From positions 62,001-126,000 of the forward strand of contig CAVQME010000009.1 in NCBI GenBank assembly GCA_963713545.1: a stretch of DNA of 64,000 nucleotides. The letters are read 5' to 3'. Of the stretch, positions 40,988-49,967 are shown one piece after another (within the stretch, counting starts at the first letter, position 1; the number at the start of each line of letters is the position of its first letter). This DNA comes from CAVPLM01 sp963713545. GTDB lineage: Bacteria > Actinomycetota > Thermoleophilia > RBG-16-64-13. Below the pieces are notes generated by a model. The model worked only from the letters and a program-made list of their open reading frames with translations, made no database searches and was not told where the DNA came from. The position numbers were made by a program, and so were the translations under genes.

Positions 40988-42100
40988 ATGCTGGCTCGCA
41001 CTGGTGGCAGGCTCGCCGCGGTCGGCGTCTTGCTTCTCGCGGTCCATCTCATCGCGACGCTGGTGTTGGTGCCGGGCTGCTCGGACGATCCCTCGGGCGG
41101 TGGAGAAGAAGCCAGCATACGTGTGCTTTTCGCCGGCAGCCTGATCATCCCCTTCGCACAACTGGAGAGCGAGTTTGAGGCGGCTCATCCCGGCATCGAC
41201 GTCAATATGGAAGGGCACGGTAGCATCCAGGCCATCCGCCTGGTGAGCGATCTTCACGAGCGGGCCGACGTGGTGGTCACGGCCGATTACAGGCTGATCC
41301 CGATGCTGCTCTACGAGGTGAAGGATCCCGATACCGGCAAGCCCTACGCCGACTGGTATACGGTCTTCGCCACCAACGAGATGACTCTGGCCTACACATC
41401 CGAGAGCCCCTACGCGGCGGAGATGAGCCCCGACACATGGACCGACATCATCACGCGGCCGGATGTCCGGGTAGGTTGCGCCGATCCGCGCCTCGACGCC
41501 AACGGTTACCGGGCGCTGATGATGGTGCAATTGGCTGAGGAGGTCTACGATCGGCCCGAGCTTTTCGCCGACGTCTTCGGGGGCAAGTTCCGGGTGCCGA
41601 TCCGGGTGAGCGAGAGCGAGGGCGTGACCGTGATCAAGGTGCCCGAAGTTCTCGAGACGAAGAGCGACTCGAATCTGGTCATGCGTCCATACAGCGTCCA
41701 GTTGCTGCCCCTGCTCGAGTCGGGCGACATCGACTACTGCTTCGAGTATGCGAGCGTAGCCACTCAGCACGGCATGGAGTCTGTGTCTCTTCCCGCTCAG
41801 GTGAATCTGGCCGACGAGGCCTTGAACGACCAGTACTCGAAGGTGATGGTCAAGCTCGACTTCCAGCGCTTCGCCAGCGTGAAGCCGGAGTTCCCGGGAG
41901 AGTCGATACGGTACGGGGCCACGATCCCCAGCAACGCTCGGGAACCGGAGGCTGCCGCGAAGTTCCTGGCCTTCCTGCTCGGTCCCGAAGGGCAACGCAT
42001 CATGGCGGAGAATTACCAACCCATGATCGTTCCGGCCCTGGCCGACAATCGCGATGCGATGCCCGAGACGGTCAAGGCGCTCTGCACCCCCGGCGACTGA
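40988..42100 (+). CDS. wtpA: Tungstate/molybdate-binding lipoprotein of an ABC importer
   Basis: 370 aa from the ATG at 40988 (a TTG precedes it). Seen: lipobox VPGC with Cys31, then VLFAGSLIIPFAQLESEFE and MEGHGSIQAIR, ADVVVTADYRLIPMLL and the WtpA-like CADPRLDANGYRALM. WtpA binds tungstate and molybdate with very high affinity; ModA lacks this arrangement. It acts outside the membrane and feeds WtpB. The next gene starts 13 bases after the stop. Confidence 0.9.
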   Translation: MLARTGGRLAAVGVLLLAVHLIATLVLVPGCSDDPSGGGEEASIRVLFAGSLIIPFAQLESEFEAAHPGIDVNMEGHGSIQAIRLVSDLHERADVVVTADYRLIPMLLYEVKDPDTGKPYADWYTVFATNEMTLAYTSESPYAAEMSPDTWTDIITRPDVRVGCADPRLDANGYRALMMVQLAEEVYDRPELFADVFGGKFRVPIRVSESEGVTVIKVPEVLETKSDSNLVMRPYSVQLLPLLESGDIDYCFEYASVATQHGMESVSLPAQVNLADEALNDQYSKVMVKLDFQRFASVKPEFPGESIRYGATIPSNAREPEAAAKFLAFLLGPEGQRIMAENYQPMIVPALADNRDAMPETVKALCTPGD

Positions 42101-42113
42101 CGAGGTCCTCCCG

Positions 42114-42917
42114 ATGAAGCGGATCCGTGCACTCAGTCGACTCGACTGGGTCTTCTCGTTCGCAGGGCTACTCGTCGTCCTCTTTCTCGTGCTCCCTCTG
42201 CTCGCCACGTTCCTCGGCTCGTCCCCTGGAGAAGTGGCCTCGAGTCTCAGCGACCGGAGCGTGCTCACCTCCCTCTGGATCACCTTCGTGGCTGCGTTCA
42301 TCGCGACCCTTATCGCCCTGGTACTGGGAGTGCCGCTGGCCTACCTTCTTGCCCGCCGCGAGTTCCCGGGCAAGAGCCTGCTGCAGGGTCTCATAGACCT
42401 GCCGATCATCATCCCTCACACGGCGGCTGGGATCGCGTTGCTCATGGTCTTCGGCCGCGGGGGGCTTCTCGGGGAACCGCTCGAATCGGTGGGCGTGTAC
42501 TTCACCGAGAACATGGCCGGCATCGTCATCGCCATGCTCTTCGTGAGCGTGCCGATACTCATCGACACCGCCCGCGAGTCGATCGCCCTGGTGGACGAGC
42601 GCTTGGAGAGGGTGGCGCGCACTCTGGGGGCGAGCCCCCTGACGGCCTTCCGAAGAGTGACTCTGCCTCTGGCGTGGAGGGGGATCGTGGGAGGGTCGGT
42701 GCTCATGTGGGCGCGGGGCATCAGCGAATTCGGAGCGGTCGTGATCCTCGCCTACAACCCCAAGGTCATCTCCGTGCTCGTCTACGAGCGCTTTGCCGGC
42801 TTCGGTCTGTCGGCCGCGCTGCCGATAACAGCGCTCTTGCTTGTCCTAGCCTTGGTTATCTTCGTGGTCACTCGGGTCTTTCTGCTTCCCCGGCGCAGGA
42901 GGAACGGGGGGCGATGA
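42114..42917 (+). CDS. wtpB: Tungstate/molybdate ABC transporter permease
   Basis: 267 aa from the ATG at 42114. About six hydrophobic segments and the EAA loop VARTLGASPLTAFRRVTLPL, which docks on the ATPase. Part of the wtpABC operon; its stop overlaps the wtpC start by four bases. Confidence 0.92.
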   Translation: MKRIRALSRLDWVFSFAGLLVVLFLVLPLLATFLGSSPGEVASSLSDRSVLTSLWITFVAAFIATLIALVLGVPLAYLLARREFPGKSLLQGLIDLPIIIPHTAAGIALLMVFGRGGLLGEPLESVGVYFTENMAGIVIAMLFVSVPILIDTARESIALVDERLERVARTLGASPLTAFRRVTLPLAWRGIVGGSVLMWARGISEFGAVVILAYNPKVISVLVYERFAGFGLSAALPITALLLVLALVIFVVTRVFLLPRRRRNGGR

Positions 42918-44155
42918 TCCGGCTGGAGGGACTTAACGTTGCCGCCGGCGACTTCTCGCTGCGTGTCGACGAGCTCTCGGTGGAGAAGGGCGAGTTCCTG
43001 GTCTTTCTCGGTCCCACCGGGTCGGGCAAGACCGTGCTCCTCGAGACCATCGCGGGGCTGCGACGACCCATTAGCGGGCGTATCTGGTTCGGCGATCGCG
43101 ATGTGACGGCAGAGCCGCCGGAGCGGCGCCGTGTCGGTTTCGTCTATCAGGACTACGCTCTGTTCCCCCATCTCTCCGTGGGGAAGAACATCGCTTTCGG
43201 GCTGAGCACGGGGGCGGCCCGCGGCCGGGCGCGCAACGTCCGGGCGGGCGGGGGTGAGTCGGGCGGTGGGGCCGATCAAGATCGGGGGGCGGCGCTGGCA
43301 TCGTTACTCGGTATCGAGCAACTGATGGACCGCTACCCTGACACGTTGTCCGGCGGGGAGCAACAGAGGGTCGCCCTGGCTCGCGCGCTCGCCATCGAAC
43401 CCGAGGTCCTCCTGCTGGACGAGCCCCTCTCAGCTCTCGATCGCAAGACGCGTCGGGAGTTGAGGATCGAATTGAGGCGCCTACACCGAGAGCTGGGCGC
43501 GACGGTCCTTCACGTGACCCACGATCTCGATGAGGCGCTTGTGCTGGGGGACCGCATAGCCGTGTTGATCGACGGCGCTCTGAGACAGATCGGCACACCG
43601 GAGGACGTGATTCGGCGGCCCGCCGACGGGGAGACAGCCCGGCTGCTCGGTATGACCAACGTGTACTCCGTGGTCGGCATATACCGGGAAGACGGGGTCG
43701 GGAGAGTGAGATTGGCGAGAGGCCCAGGCGCGGGTGGGGGCGACGTCGGTCGGACCACAGCCGACGGAGCCGACGGCCTCGAGTTGGGGATCGGCGTCCT
43801 CTCCGATGAGTTGCTCGGCCGCAACCTGGTCGCCGTGGTCCGAGCAGAGGAGATCGTCCTTCTCCCTCCGGGCGAGGCGATCCTCGGGCGCGTCACGCGA
43901 GATCAGGTGAGCTCCGCTGATCCGTTGGCCGGTGATCTGCCGAGTGGAAACCTGCTGGAAGGCACCGTCATCGACGTACAGATGCGCAGCGTCCACGCCT
44001 CGGTGGAAGTGGACGTGCCGCCCGTTTTCACCGTCCACGTACTCCGGCCTGAAGTGCAGCGGATGGGCCTCAGCGTGGGTTCACGTGTGGGGCTGTGGAT
44101 ACCTGACGACGCCGTTCACATCTGTCCAGAGACGCTCGGGGAGTCAAAGCGCTGA
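42914..44155 (+). CDS. wtpC: Tungstate/molybdate ABC transporter ATP-binding protein
   Basis: 413 aa starting at an ATGA overlap with wtpB. Seen: Walker A GPTGSGKT at 33-40, signature LSGGEQ at 145-150, Walker B VLLLDE at 165-170, H-loop His203, and a C-terminal regulatory part with TOBE-like sequence. An insert of about 25 residues (100-125, Arg/Gly/Asp-rich) lies before the signature and is not typical. It powers import of tungstate/molybdate. Its last 12 bases overlap the convergent alcohol dehydrogenase gene. Confidence 0.92.
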   Translation: MIRLEGLNVAAGDFSLRVDELSVEKGEFLVFLGPTGSGKTVLLETIAGLRRPISGRIWFGDRDVTAEPPERRRVGFVYQDYALFPHLSVGKNIAFGLSTGAARGRARNVRAGGGESGGGADQDRGAALASLLGIEQLMDRYPDTLSGGEQQRVALARALAIEPEVLLLDEPLSALDRKTRRELRIELRRLHRELGATVLHVTHDLDEALVLGDRIAVLIDGALRQIGTPEDVIRRPADGETARLLGMTNVYSVVGIYREDGVGRVRLARGPGAGGGDVGRTTADGADGLELGIGVLSDELLGRNLVAVVRAEEIVLLPPGEAILGRVTRDQVSSADPLAGDLPSGNLLEGTVIDVQMRSVHASVEVDVPPVFTVHVLRPEVQRMGLSVGSRVGLWIPDDAVHICPETLGESKR

Positions 44156-45298
44156 TACGAATATGCCCGCCAGTTCTTCCGGTGTCAGAGTGATCGGGTT
44201 GGCCCTCATGCTGCTGGCGCGCGCCGCTTTGTCCGCGAGCTCGGCGGTAGCGTCACGCGGGACGCCGTAGCTACCGAGTGGCGGGACGCGGAGCTCGGCC
44301 ACAAGATCGCGGAGCCACTGCACGGCGTCCTCGGCGGCGGCTCCATCGCGACCTGTGAGTAGAATGGCGATCCTTCGGTAGCGGTCGAGCGCCTCGCTTT
44401 GCGGGGCGCGTTCGCGCAGGGCGCGCAGGTTGGCTTCCACGACAGGCGCCAGCAGGGCCGCGCAGACCGCTCCATGGGGCACCGGGTGCATCCCTCCCAG
44501 CGGCCCGGCCAGGCCGTGCACGGCGCCCAAGCCCGCGTTCGCCAGAGCCAGCCCCCCGAACAGGCTCGCGACCGCCATATCCTCACGCGCCGCCTCGTCC
44601 CGCCCGTCTTCCACCGCCCGCGGCAGCGACCGCGCCACCCGCTCGATCCCCTCCAGGCAGAGGCCGTCGGTCATGGGATTGGCCCGAGTGCTGACGAAGG
44701 GCTCGATCAGCTGCGCCAGGGCGTCCATGCCGGTGGTCGCGGTGACGTCCGGGGGGAGGTCGTAGGTCAGCTCCGGATCCACCAAGGCGACCTTCGGCAG
44801 CATCAGAGGGCTGCGCAGGCTCACTTTGACCCGATGCTCCGGGGCCGCGAGCACGGAGTTGCGCGTGACCTCCGACCCCGTGCCGGCCGTGGTCGGTATG
44901 GCCATGAACGGAGCAGGGGACCGGGTCAGCTCTTGTCCGCGACCGACGATCTCCAAGTAGTCCAGAAGCTCGCCCGGATTCGTCAGCATGGCGGCGATGG
45001 CCTTGCCGGCGTCGATGGCCGCGCCCCCACCGCACGCGATGACCTGATCGCAATGCTCGCGTCTCGCCATCTCCGTGCCGGTGCGGACCGTGTCCAGCCG
45101 CGGCTCGCCGGCGACGGGGAACGTTACCGCCTCGACCCTGTGCTCGCTCAGAACCCTAAGCAAGGGTTCGGCGCGGCCGGGTGTGCCGCCCGTCACCACG
45201 AGCGCTCGCCCGCCCAAGTTCCGAGCGATCGGTCCGGCTTCGCCTAGCGTGCCCGGACCGAAAACGATCCTACCGGCTGTCGCGAACTCGAAGCGCAC
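44144..45298 (-). CDS. Iron-containing alcohol dehydrogenase (group III)
   Basis: 384 aa from a GTG at 45298, one base after the previous stop. Seen: an NAD-binding ACGGGAAIDAGK, then TTAGTGSEVT and a metal-binding set including PVPHGAVCAAL and GAVHGLAGPLGG. Group III Fe-ADHs reduce aldehydes or oxidise alcohols with NAD(P). It is likely to act with the ABM protein; a specific substrate cannot be deduced. Confidence 0.92.
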   Translation of the reverse strand: MRFEFATAGRIVFGPGTLGEAGPIARNLGGRALVVTGGTPGRAEPLLRVLSEHRVEAVTFPVAGEPRLDTVRTGTEMARREHCDQVIACGGGAAIDAGKAIAAMLTNPGELLDYLEIVGRGQELTRSPAPFMAIPTTAGTGSEVTRNSVLAAPEHRVKVSLRSPLMLPKVALVDPELTYDLPPDVTATTGMDALAQLIEPFVSTRANPMTDGLCLEGIERVARSLPRAVEDGRDEAAREDMAVASLFGGLALANAGLGAVHGLAGPLGGMHPVPHGAVCAALLAPVVEANLRALRERAPQSEALDRYRRIAILLTGRDGAAAEDAVQWLRDLVAELRVPPLGSYGVPRDATAELADKAARASSMRANPITLTPEELAGIFVSAL

Positions 45299-45299
45299 G

Positions 45300-45605
45300 T
45301 CACCGATCCTCGTCGGCAGGGAACACGCTCACATATTTCTCGCTGGTGCGGGGCTCGGCCATCATCGGCTCCACCGTGTCTCTCCAGGTCCGGTAGTGCT
45401 CGGCCTCCTTGTGGGCCGCCGGCGCCTCGGCAGTACGGTACACCTCCACCAGAAGGAAGGAGGTGGGATCGTCCTCGCGTTGCAGCACATCGAACCGTGC
45501 GATCCCCGGCTCCTGGAGACTCTGGCCGGCGTTCGCGCTGGTAGCCGTCTTGAACTGCTCCACGTATTCTGGTTTCACCAAGACATTGACCTTGACCACA
45601 AACAT
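45300..45605 (-). CDS. ABM-domain protein (antibiotic biosynthesis monooxygenase/LsrG-like)
   Basis: 101 aa from the ATG at 45605 with AAAGGA five bases upstream. Seen: KVNVLVKPEYVEQFKTA, then EPGIARFDVLQREDDPTSFL and the terminal EKYVSVFPADE, the ferredoxin-like dimer pattern of ABM proteins such as YgiN and LsrG. Cytoplasmic. Probably cotranscribed with the alcohol dehydrogenase (one-base gap), which suggests a role in small-carbonyl or quinone handling. Confidence 0.8.
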   Translation of the reverse strand: MFVVKVNVLVKPEYVEQFKTATSANAGQSLQEPGIARFDVLQREDDPTSFLLVEVYRTAEAPAAHKEAEHYRTWRDTVEPMMAEPRTSEKYVSVFPADEDR

Positions 45606-45695
45606 GGCTGTCCTTTCGCGTGTTCCCCCAGGTGAGGAGATTGACTCTAGAATAGGACATGCCGGGGGCCACCGCACGCGCGCAAAGGAGCTACC

Positions 45696-46415
45696 ATGCA
45701 GCCCGATCCGTCGAAGATCCTGGACCGGCTATCGATCACGATCCCGCTGATCGGCTTCTACGATGCGCCCGATCCGGCTCCCTTCGAGCCGCTGGTGGAA
45801 CCCAAGGGCCGCCAGTGCATCTTTGCCTCCTTCAAGTCCTGGAACACGGGGAAGACTCTCCACATCACTCGGGAGAAGCACGGCTGCGGAGCCGGCCACC
45901 TCTTGGGGGTCGATGTGCGGCCGCGCAAGGAGATGGTCGAATTCCTCTGCGACGAGGAAGGCCTTCGGGCCTCGCACGAGCTCATGGACCTCTGGTTGGA
46001 TTCGGCCAATGACTATCAGCCGGTCCACGACCACCTGCTGATCGGTCCGCTGCGACCCGGTCAATACCAGTATCTGCGTACGGTCACCTTCTACGTGAAC
46101 CCGGATCAGCTATCGGTGCTGAGCGTGGGGGCGACGTACTACAACCGGCCTGATGACCTGCCGCCGGTGCTTGCACGGTTCGGCTCTGGTTGTATGCAGC
46201 TCACCACGCTGTTCGACGACCTGGAGGCACCTCAGGCCCTGGTCGGGGCCATGGACCACGCGATGCGAATCTACCTCGAGCCCTGCACGGTGGCCTTCAC
46301 GGTCACGAAGCCCATGTTCGAGCTGCTGTGCCGCTGGGCGGACGACCCGAAGAGCTCGCTTCACGCCAAGTTCCTCGACGATCTGATACGGCGTCGGGGA
46401 GGGTCGCTCGCGTAA
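45696..46415 (+). CDS. DUF169 family protein
   Basis: 239 aa from an ATG with AAAGGAG upstream. Seen: a Cys-containing CIFASFKSWNTG, CGAGHLLG and the later GSGCMQLTTL, resembling DUF169, a family of unknown function found in anaerobes and often beside metal or cofactor genes. No signal peptide. Its divergent start lies 90 bases from the ABM gene. Confidence 0.78.
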   Translation: MQPDPSKILDRLSITIPLIGFYDAPDPAPFEPLVEPKGRQCIFASFKSWNTGKTLHITREKHGCGAGHLLGVDVRPRKEMVEFLCDEEGLRASHELMDLWLDSANDYQPVHDHLLIGPLRPGQYQYLRTVTFYVNPDQLSVLSVGATYYNRPDDLPPVLARFGSGCMQLTTLFDDLEAPQALVGAMDHAMRIYLEPCTVAFTVTKPMFELLCRWADDPKSSLHAKFLDDLIRRRGGSLA

Positions 46416-46454
46416 CGTCGTCTGCGGCTTCTGCTGAGTGGCCCCGGACTCGCT

Positions 46455-47279
46455 CTAGACTCGCTCGGTCACGTTCACCAGTTGCGCACGCGCTCCGACC
46501 GGGAAGTTCGAGAGCTTGCCCGGATCACCGCCGTCGTAGCCGAAGATCTTGCCCGCGGTCCGCATCTGTCCGAAGTCGACTACTACCACTCCGAGCGTCG
46601 GAACGATCTTCTCCCTCCACACGAACAGGTAGAGATCCTCGGCCAACTTGACGTAGTGGCAGCGGTCGGTGTCGGCCAGACCTTTCTCCGAGCCCAGCAG
46701 ACAGTGCCAGGTGTAGAAGCGCTCGTTGAGGTAGATGTGCTCGTAGCGCTCCGTGGGGCTGTACGTGTATTCGACCCGTCTGCCCACGAGGTCGTCGGTG
46801 GGATGATGACGCGGCGTCTCCGCGCTGAAGGGTGCGTCCACCGCGCCGCTCAGAAAGCGCGCGTCGACGCTGGTCAACTCCTTGCCTTGGATGATGCGCT
46901 CCATCAGAGTGGCTCTGGTCTCCGACTCCTGGGGCAACCGCCCGATCAGGGCGGTCACGATCGCCTGCGGAAGATCGAGTACCAGCGAGACTGTCGTCGC
47001 CCGTTCCAGGTGGTTCACGAAGTCGACGAAGTAGATCCCTTCTCGGATCTTTGCGGCGAAGTAGGTATCTTCAGCGCAGCGCCCCTTATCCGCTCCGCTG
47101 GTGATCTCCCAGGCCAGTTCGGCGGCCGTCGCGAACCGGTGCTCGATGACCTGGCCGTTCTCGAAAGCGCACGTGAGGGTCCTCCCGGCCAGATCGGCCG
47201 TCGCCGGCGGAGCGTTGTTGTCGGCGGCGAAGGCGTGCGCCAGCTCTCCCACAGTGATCCACGACGATGTCTCCGACAT
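46455..47279 (-). CDS. MoaF-like protein (Moco-associated)
   Basis: 274 aa from the ATG at 47279 with GGGGGC upstream. Seen: a lipocalin-like first half (LAGRTLTCAFENGQVIEHRF) and a C-terminal part with YIYLNERFYTWHCLLGSEKG and LYLFVWREKIVPTLG, matching my memory of the MoaF family, named from a plasmid-borne Moco biosynthesis cluster. The reaction is unknown. Its place close to wtpABC and two Mo enzymes supports a role in Mo/W cofactor use. Confidence 0.8.
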   Translation of the reverse strand: MSETSSWITVGELAHAFAADNNAPPATADLAGRTLTCAFENGQVIEHRFATAAELAWEITSGADKGRCAEDTYFAAKIREGIYFVDFVNHLERATTVSLVLDLPQAIVTALIGRLPQESETRATLMERIIQGKELTSVDARFLSGAVDAPFSAETPRHHPTDDLVGRRVEYTYSPTERYEHIYLNERFYTWHCLLGSEKGLADTDRCHYVKLAEDLYLFVWREKIVPTLGVVVVDFGQMRTAGKIFGYDGGDPGKLSNFPVGARAQLVNVTERV

Positions 47280-47396
47280 GCGATGCCCCCTAGACGTCCG
47301 CGCAGCCAAGCTCAGGTAGTGTCAGCATACACCGGCTGGCCCGCGAGCGGGCATCGTGCAGGGGGCACTCAACCCCGGTGGGTCGGCGAGGCCAGG

Positions 47397-47879
47397 TCAG
47401 CGCTTGGACACATCTCTGATCTTCTTGGCGGCTTCCTGGAGAACCTCGTTTATCTCGTTCATCTTGTCGGGATCTCCGGCGCTCCTGCGCACCGCCCGCA
47501 TGATGTCGGCCAGGGTCTCTCGCATGTCCTTCGTGCCGCCCCGCCCATGATCGTGCGGACCCCAGTGAGCCTCCCACCGTTCCCGATGGCCGCGCGCCTG
47601 TTCCCTGTGGGTCTCCAGGTAGGCGAGTCCGGCGTCGGTGACCGAGTACACCCGTTTGCCGCCCTCGGTCGCGGAAGTGACGAAGTCCTGATCCTCGAGG
47701 GCCTGCAGCGTGGGGTAGACGGCGCCGGGGCTGGGGCTGTAGAAGCCTCCCGAACGTTCTTCCATCTCCCGGATGATCTCGTAGCCGTGACGCGGCTTGT
47801 CTTTGAGAAGCTCCAGGATGGCGAACTTGATGCCGCCTCGTTCGAAGAAGCGAGAGCCTGGTCCGTGCATGTGATGCAT
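47397..47879 (-). CDS. PadR family transcriptional regulator
   Basis: 160 aa from an ATG with AGGAGG upstream. Seen: winged-helix part GIKFAILELLKDKPRHGYEI, then the PadR wing SGGFYSPSPGAVYPTLQALE, and a C-terminal coiled-coil. PadR proteins repress stress or efflux genes. A perfect 18-bp palindrome 23 bases upstream (47902-47919) is a likely autoregulatory operator. Confidence 0.9.
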   Translation of the reverse strand: MHHMHGPGSRFFERGGIKFAILELLKDKPRHGYEIIREMEERSGGFYSPSPGAVYPTLQALEDQDFVTSATEGGKRVYSVTDAGLAYLETHREQARGHRERWEAHWGPHDHGRGGTKDMRETLADIMRAVRRSAGDPDKMNEINEVLQEAAKKIRDVSKR

Positions 47880-47901
47880 GAACCCCTCCTATCTATAATT
47901 C

Positions 47902-47919
47902 GATATATCGCGATATATC
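47902..47919. promoter_or_regulatory. 18-bp perfect palindrome, probable PadR operator
   Basis: gatatatcgcgatatatc is a perfect palindrome. It lies in the only intergenic space of the PadR gene, overlapping its AT-rich promoter zone, which is unusual in this GC-rich window. Confidence 0.75.
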
Positions 47920-47978
47920 TTAAGGCAGGCGCAGCGAGTCGTCAAGTGCTGCCGAACATTCCCTGGAAGCGGGGCCCG

Positions 47979-49817
47979 CTAAGGAAGGTAATAGAGGGTG
48001 CCCGCGCCTGACGCGCCCCCATAGTCGGTCGAGTCGACGGGTGTCCCGTTCGCGACCACCCAGTCGCGGACGCCGGTCAGTACCTCGTCAGAGCTACTCG
48101 TGGCGTCGGAGCTCCCCGAGCCGCTCGCGTCGTCGCTGATGAGCACGTAGTGGAGCTCGCCCTCTTCGACCAGTTTGGCGAGTTGGCCCGCGGTCGGAAC
48201 CGGATCGCGTTCCTTGTAGCCGCCGAGGGTCACCACGGGTTCGCCGGTAGCGAGGATGACGGGCACCGACGCCGACGAGCCTTCCACCGCTACCAGGAAC
48301 CTGGCCGAGCCCTGGTTCTCCCGGAGGTAGGTGACCAGATCCTCGTCGACCTCCTGGCTGGTACTGCTCCCTCCGGCGGTCGTCCTGCCGGTCGCCGGAC
48401 CCGCGGCCGCTTGGTTGCCGGTGATGCTCCGGCCGATCGTGCTGACCGCATACGCTGTGGGACCGGCGAGCAGGGCGATAGCCGCTACGACGACTGCGCC
48501 CCGGAGAAAGGCGTGCTTCTTGATCAGCGCAGTGGCCGCCAGGAACAAGGCCACGGCTGCCACGGCTCCGAGCGCGACGACGGCGATCGCCAGTCCGGGA
48601 GCATAGCCCTCGACGCGTCCAAGCAGCGCTGCGGACCAGACGGCCGTGCCGGCCACCGCAGCCGGAAGGAGCCAGGCGAGCCAGCTTCTGCGGCGGCCGA
48701 GTCTCCATAGATCGACGGACCCAGCACCGGCCAGCGCCGCTATTGCAGGGGCGAGGATCACCACGTAGTAGGGGTGGAACGTCCCGGTCGCGTAGCTGAA
48801 CACCACCAGCATGACCACCAACCACAGTCCCCAGAGGAGGTAGCCCGCTCGTTTCCTGTCGGTCCGCTGCGCCCCTCGAGTGACGTAGAGTCCCGCCACC
48901 AATCCGACCAATGCCAAGGGCAGCAGCCACGAGATCTGGTCCCCCAGGGACTCGTTGAACATGCGCAGCAACCCCGGGTCTCCGCTCATGGTGCGGGTCT
49001 GGCTCGCTTCGGTCAGATAGCCGCCGCTGCGGCTGAAGATGAGCTCCAGGAGCGAGTTGCCGTCGCTGCCGCCTATGTACGGGCGGGTGGATTCCGGCCA
49101 CAGCTCGACGATGGCCACCCACCAAGCCGACGAAAGCACGAGCGCTCCCAGCGCCGCCAGAAGCTGCAGCAGCCGGCGACCGAGCCGCGGCGGCCCGCAC
49201 AGCGCGTAGACGAGCGCGAGGGCCGGAACGACCATGAGCACCTCCAGCATCTTCGTAAGGAATCCGAGCCCCAGCAGCGTGCCGGCAGCCACCAGCTTCC
49301 AGGTCGACCCCGACTTCACCGCCGACCACACCGCCCAGGTCGCCGCCAGCAGGATCAGCGTCAGGAAGGCATCGGGATTGTTGAACCGGAAGATCAGCAC
49401 GGCGACTGGTGTGAGCGCGAAGACCGAGGCGGCGAGGAGCGCAGCCACCTCGCCTGCCCAACTGCGCACGAGCCGATGGAGGATGAGGACCGAGGCGACC
49501 CCTGCCAGGGCCTGGGGAAGCAAGATGCTCCAACTGGAAAAGCCGAACGCTCTGGCGAAGAGGGCGGGGATCCAGAGAGACGCGGGTGGCTTGTCGACGG
49601 TCACGAACGATCCGGGATCGAGCGATCCGAAGAAGAAGGCCTTCCAACTCACCGCCGCGCTCTTGACTGCGGCCGCGTAGTAGCTGTTGGCCATGCCGTT
49701 TCGGGAGAGCGCCCAGGTGTAGAGCGCGAGGGCGAGCACGGCCACAGCGGCGAGGGCGCCCACGCTCCACCAGGAGCGTGGGCGCCAACCGTTGTTCCTC
49801 GTGTCGCTTTCTTCCAT
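47979..49817 (-). CDS. Membrane glycosyltransferase, GT39/ArnT-like (dolichyl-phosphate-mannose-type)
   Basis: 612 aa. Seen: an N-terminal membrane segment, the luminal DKPPASLWIPALFARAFG with its catalytic Asp, then about ten further hydrophobic segments, and a soluble C-terminal domain. Family members use polyprenyl-phosphate sugars to decorate proteins or lipids outside the membrane. GGAGGAA precedes the ATG. The C-terminus is Ser/Gly-rich. Separate from its neighbours. Confidence 0.85.
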   Translation of the reverse strand: MEESDTRNNGWRPRSWWSVGALAAVAVLALALYTWALSRNGMANSYYAAAVKSAAVSWKAFFFGSLDPGSFVTVDKPPASLWIPALFARAFGFSSWSILLPQALAGVASVLILHRLVRSWAGEVAALLAASVFALTPVAVLIFRFNNPDAFLTLILLAATWAVWSAVKSGSTWKLVAAGTLLGLGFLTKMLEVLMVVPALALVYALCGPPRLGRRLLQLLAALGALVLSSAWWVAIVELWPESTRPYIGGSDGNSLLELIFSRSGGYLTEASQTRTMSGDPGLLRMFNESLGDQISWLLPLALVGLVAGLYVTRGAQRTDRKRAGYLLWGLWLVVMLVVFSYATGTFHPYYVVILAPAIAALAGAGSVDLWRLGRRRSWLAWLLPAAVAGTAVWSAALLGRVEGYAPGLAIAVVALGAVAAVALFLAATALIKKHAFLRGAVVVAAIALLAGPTAYAVSTIGRSITGNQAAAGPATGRTTAGGSSTSQEVDEDLVTYLRENQGSARFLVAVEGSSASVPVILATGEPVVTLGGYKERDPVPTAGQLAKLVEEGELHYVLISDDASGSGSSDATSSSDEVLTGVRDWVVANGTPVDSTDYGGASGAGTLYYLP

Positions 49818-49967
49818 CGCTGGTGCATTCCTCCGCTACCGGGCATGGAACAGGTGACCCGTGAGCTTACCTGTGACTTACAACGAGTTCTTAGGCGAAG
49901 CGTAGCGCCCCGGCAATAAGGAGCCTGTTAAGGCTGACGCGTTCGTGCGCTCGCGGTAGGCTCCGAG

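Noticed and set aside
40946..42301. Minus-strand frame of 451 codons opposite wtpA
   Set aside because: Antisense shadow; wtpA is clearly coding with lipobox and ligand-binding motifs.
46482..48011. Long plus-strand open frame (509 codons) across the MoaF-like and PadR genes
   Set aside because: It spans two motif-rich genes and an intergenic gap on the opposite strand; no recognisable motif.
48094..49788. Second long frame on the minus strand inside the GT39-like gene
   Set aside because: Arg-rich, low-complexity translation without membrane segments; the true frame has the GT39 signature.
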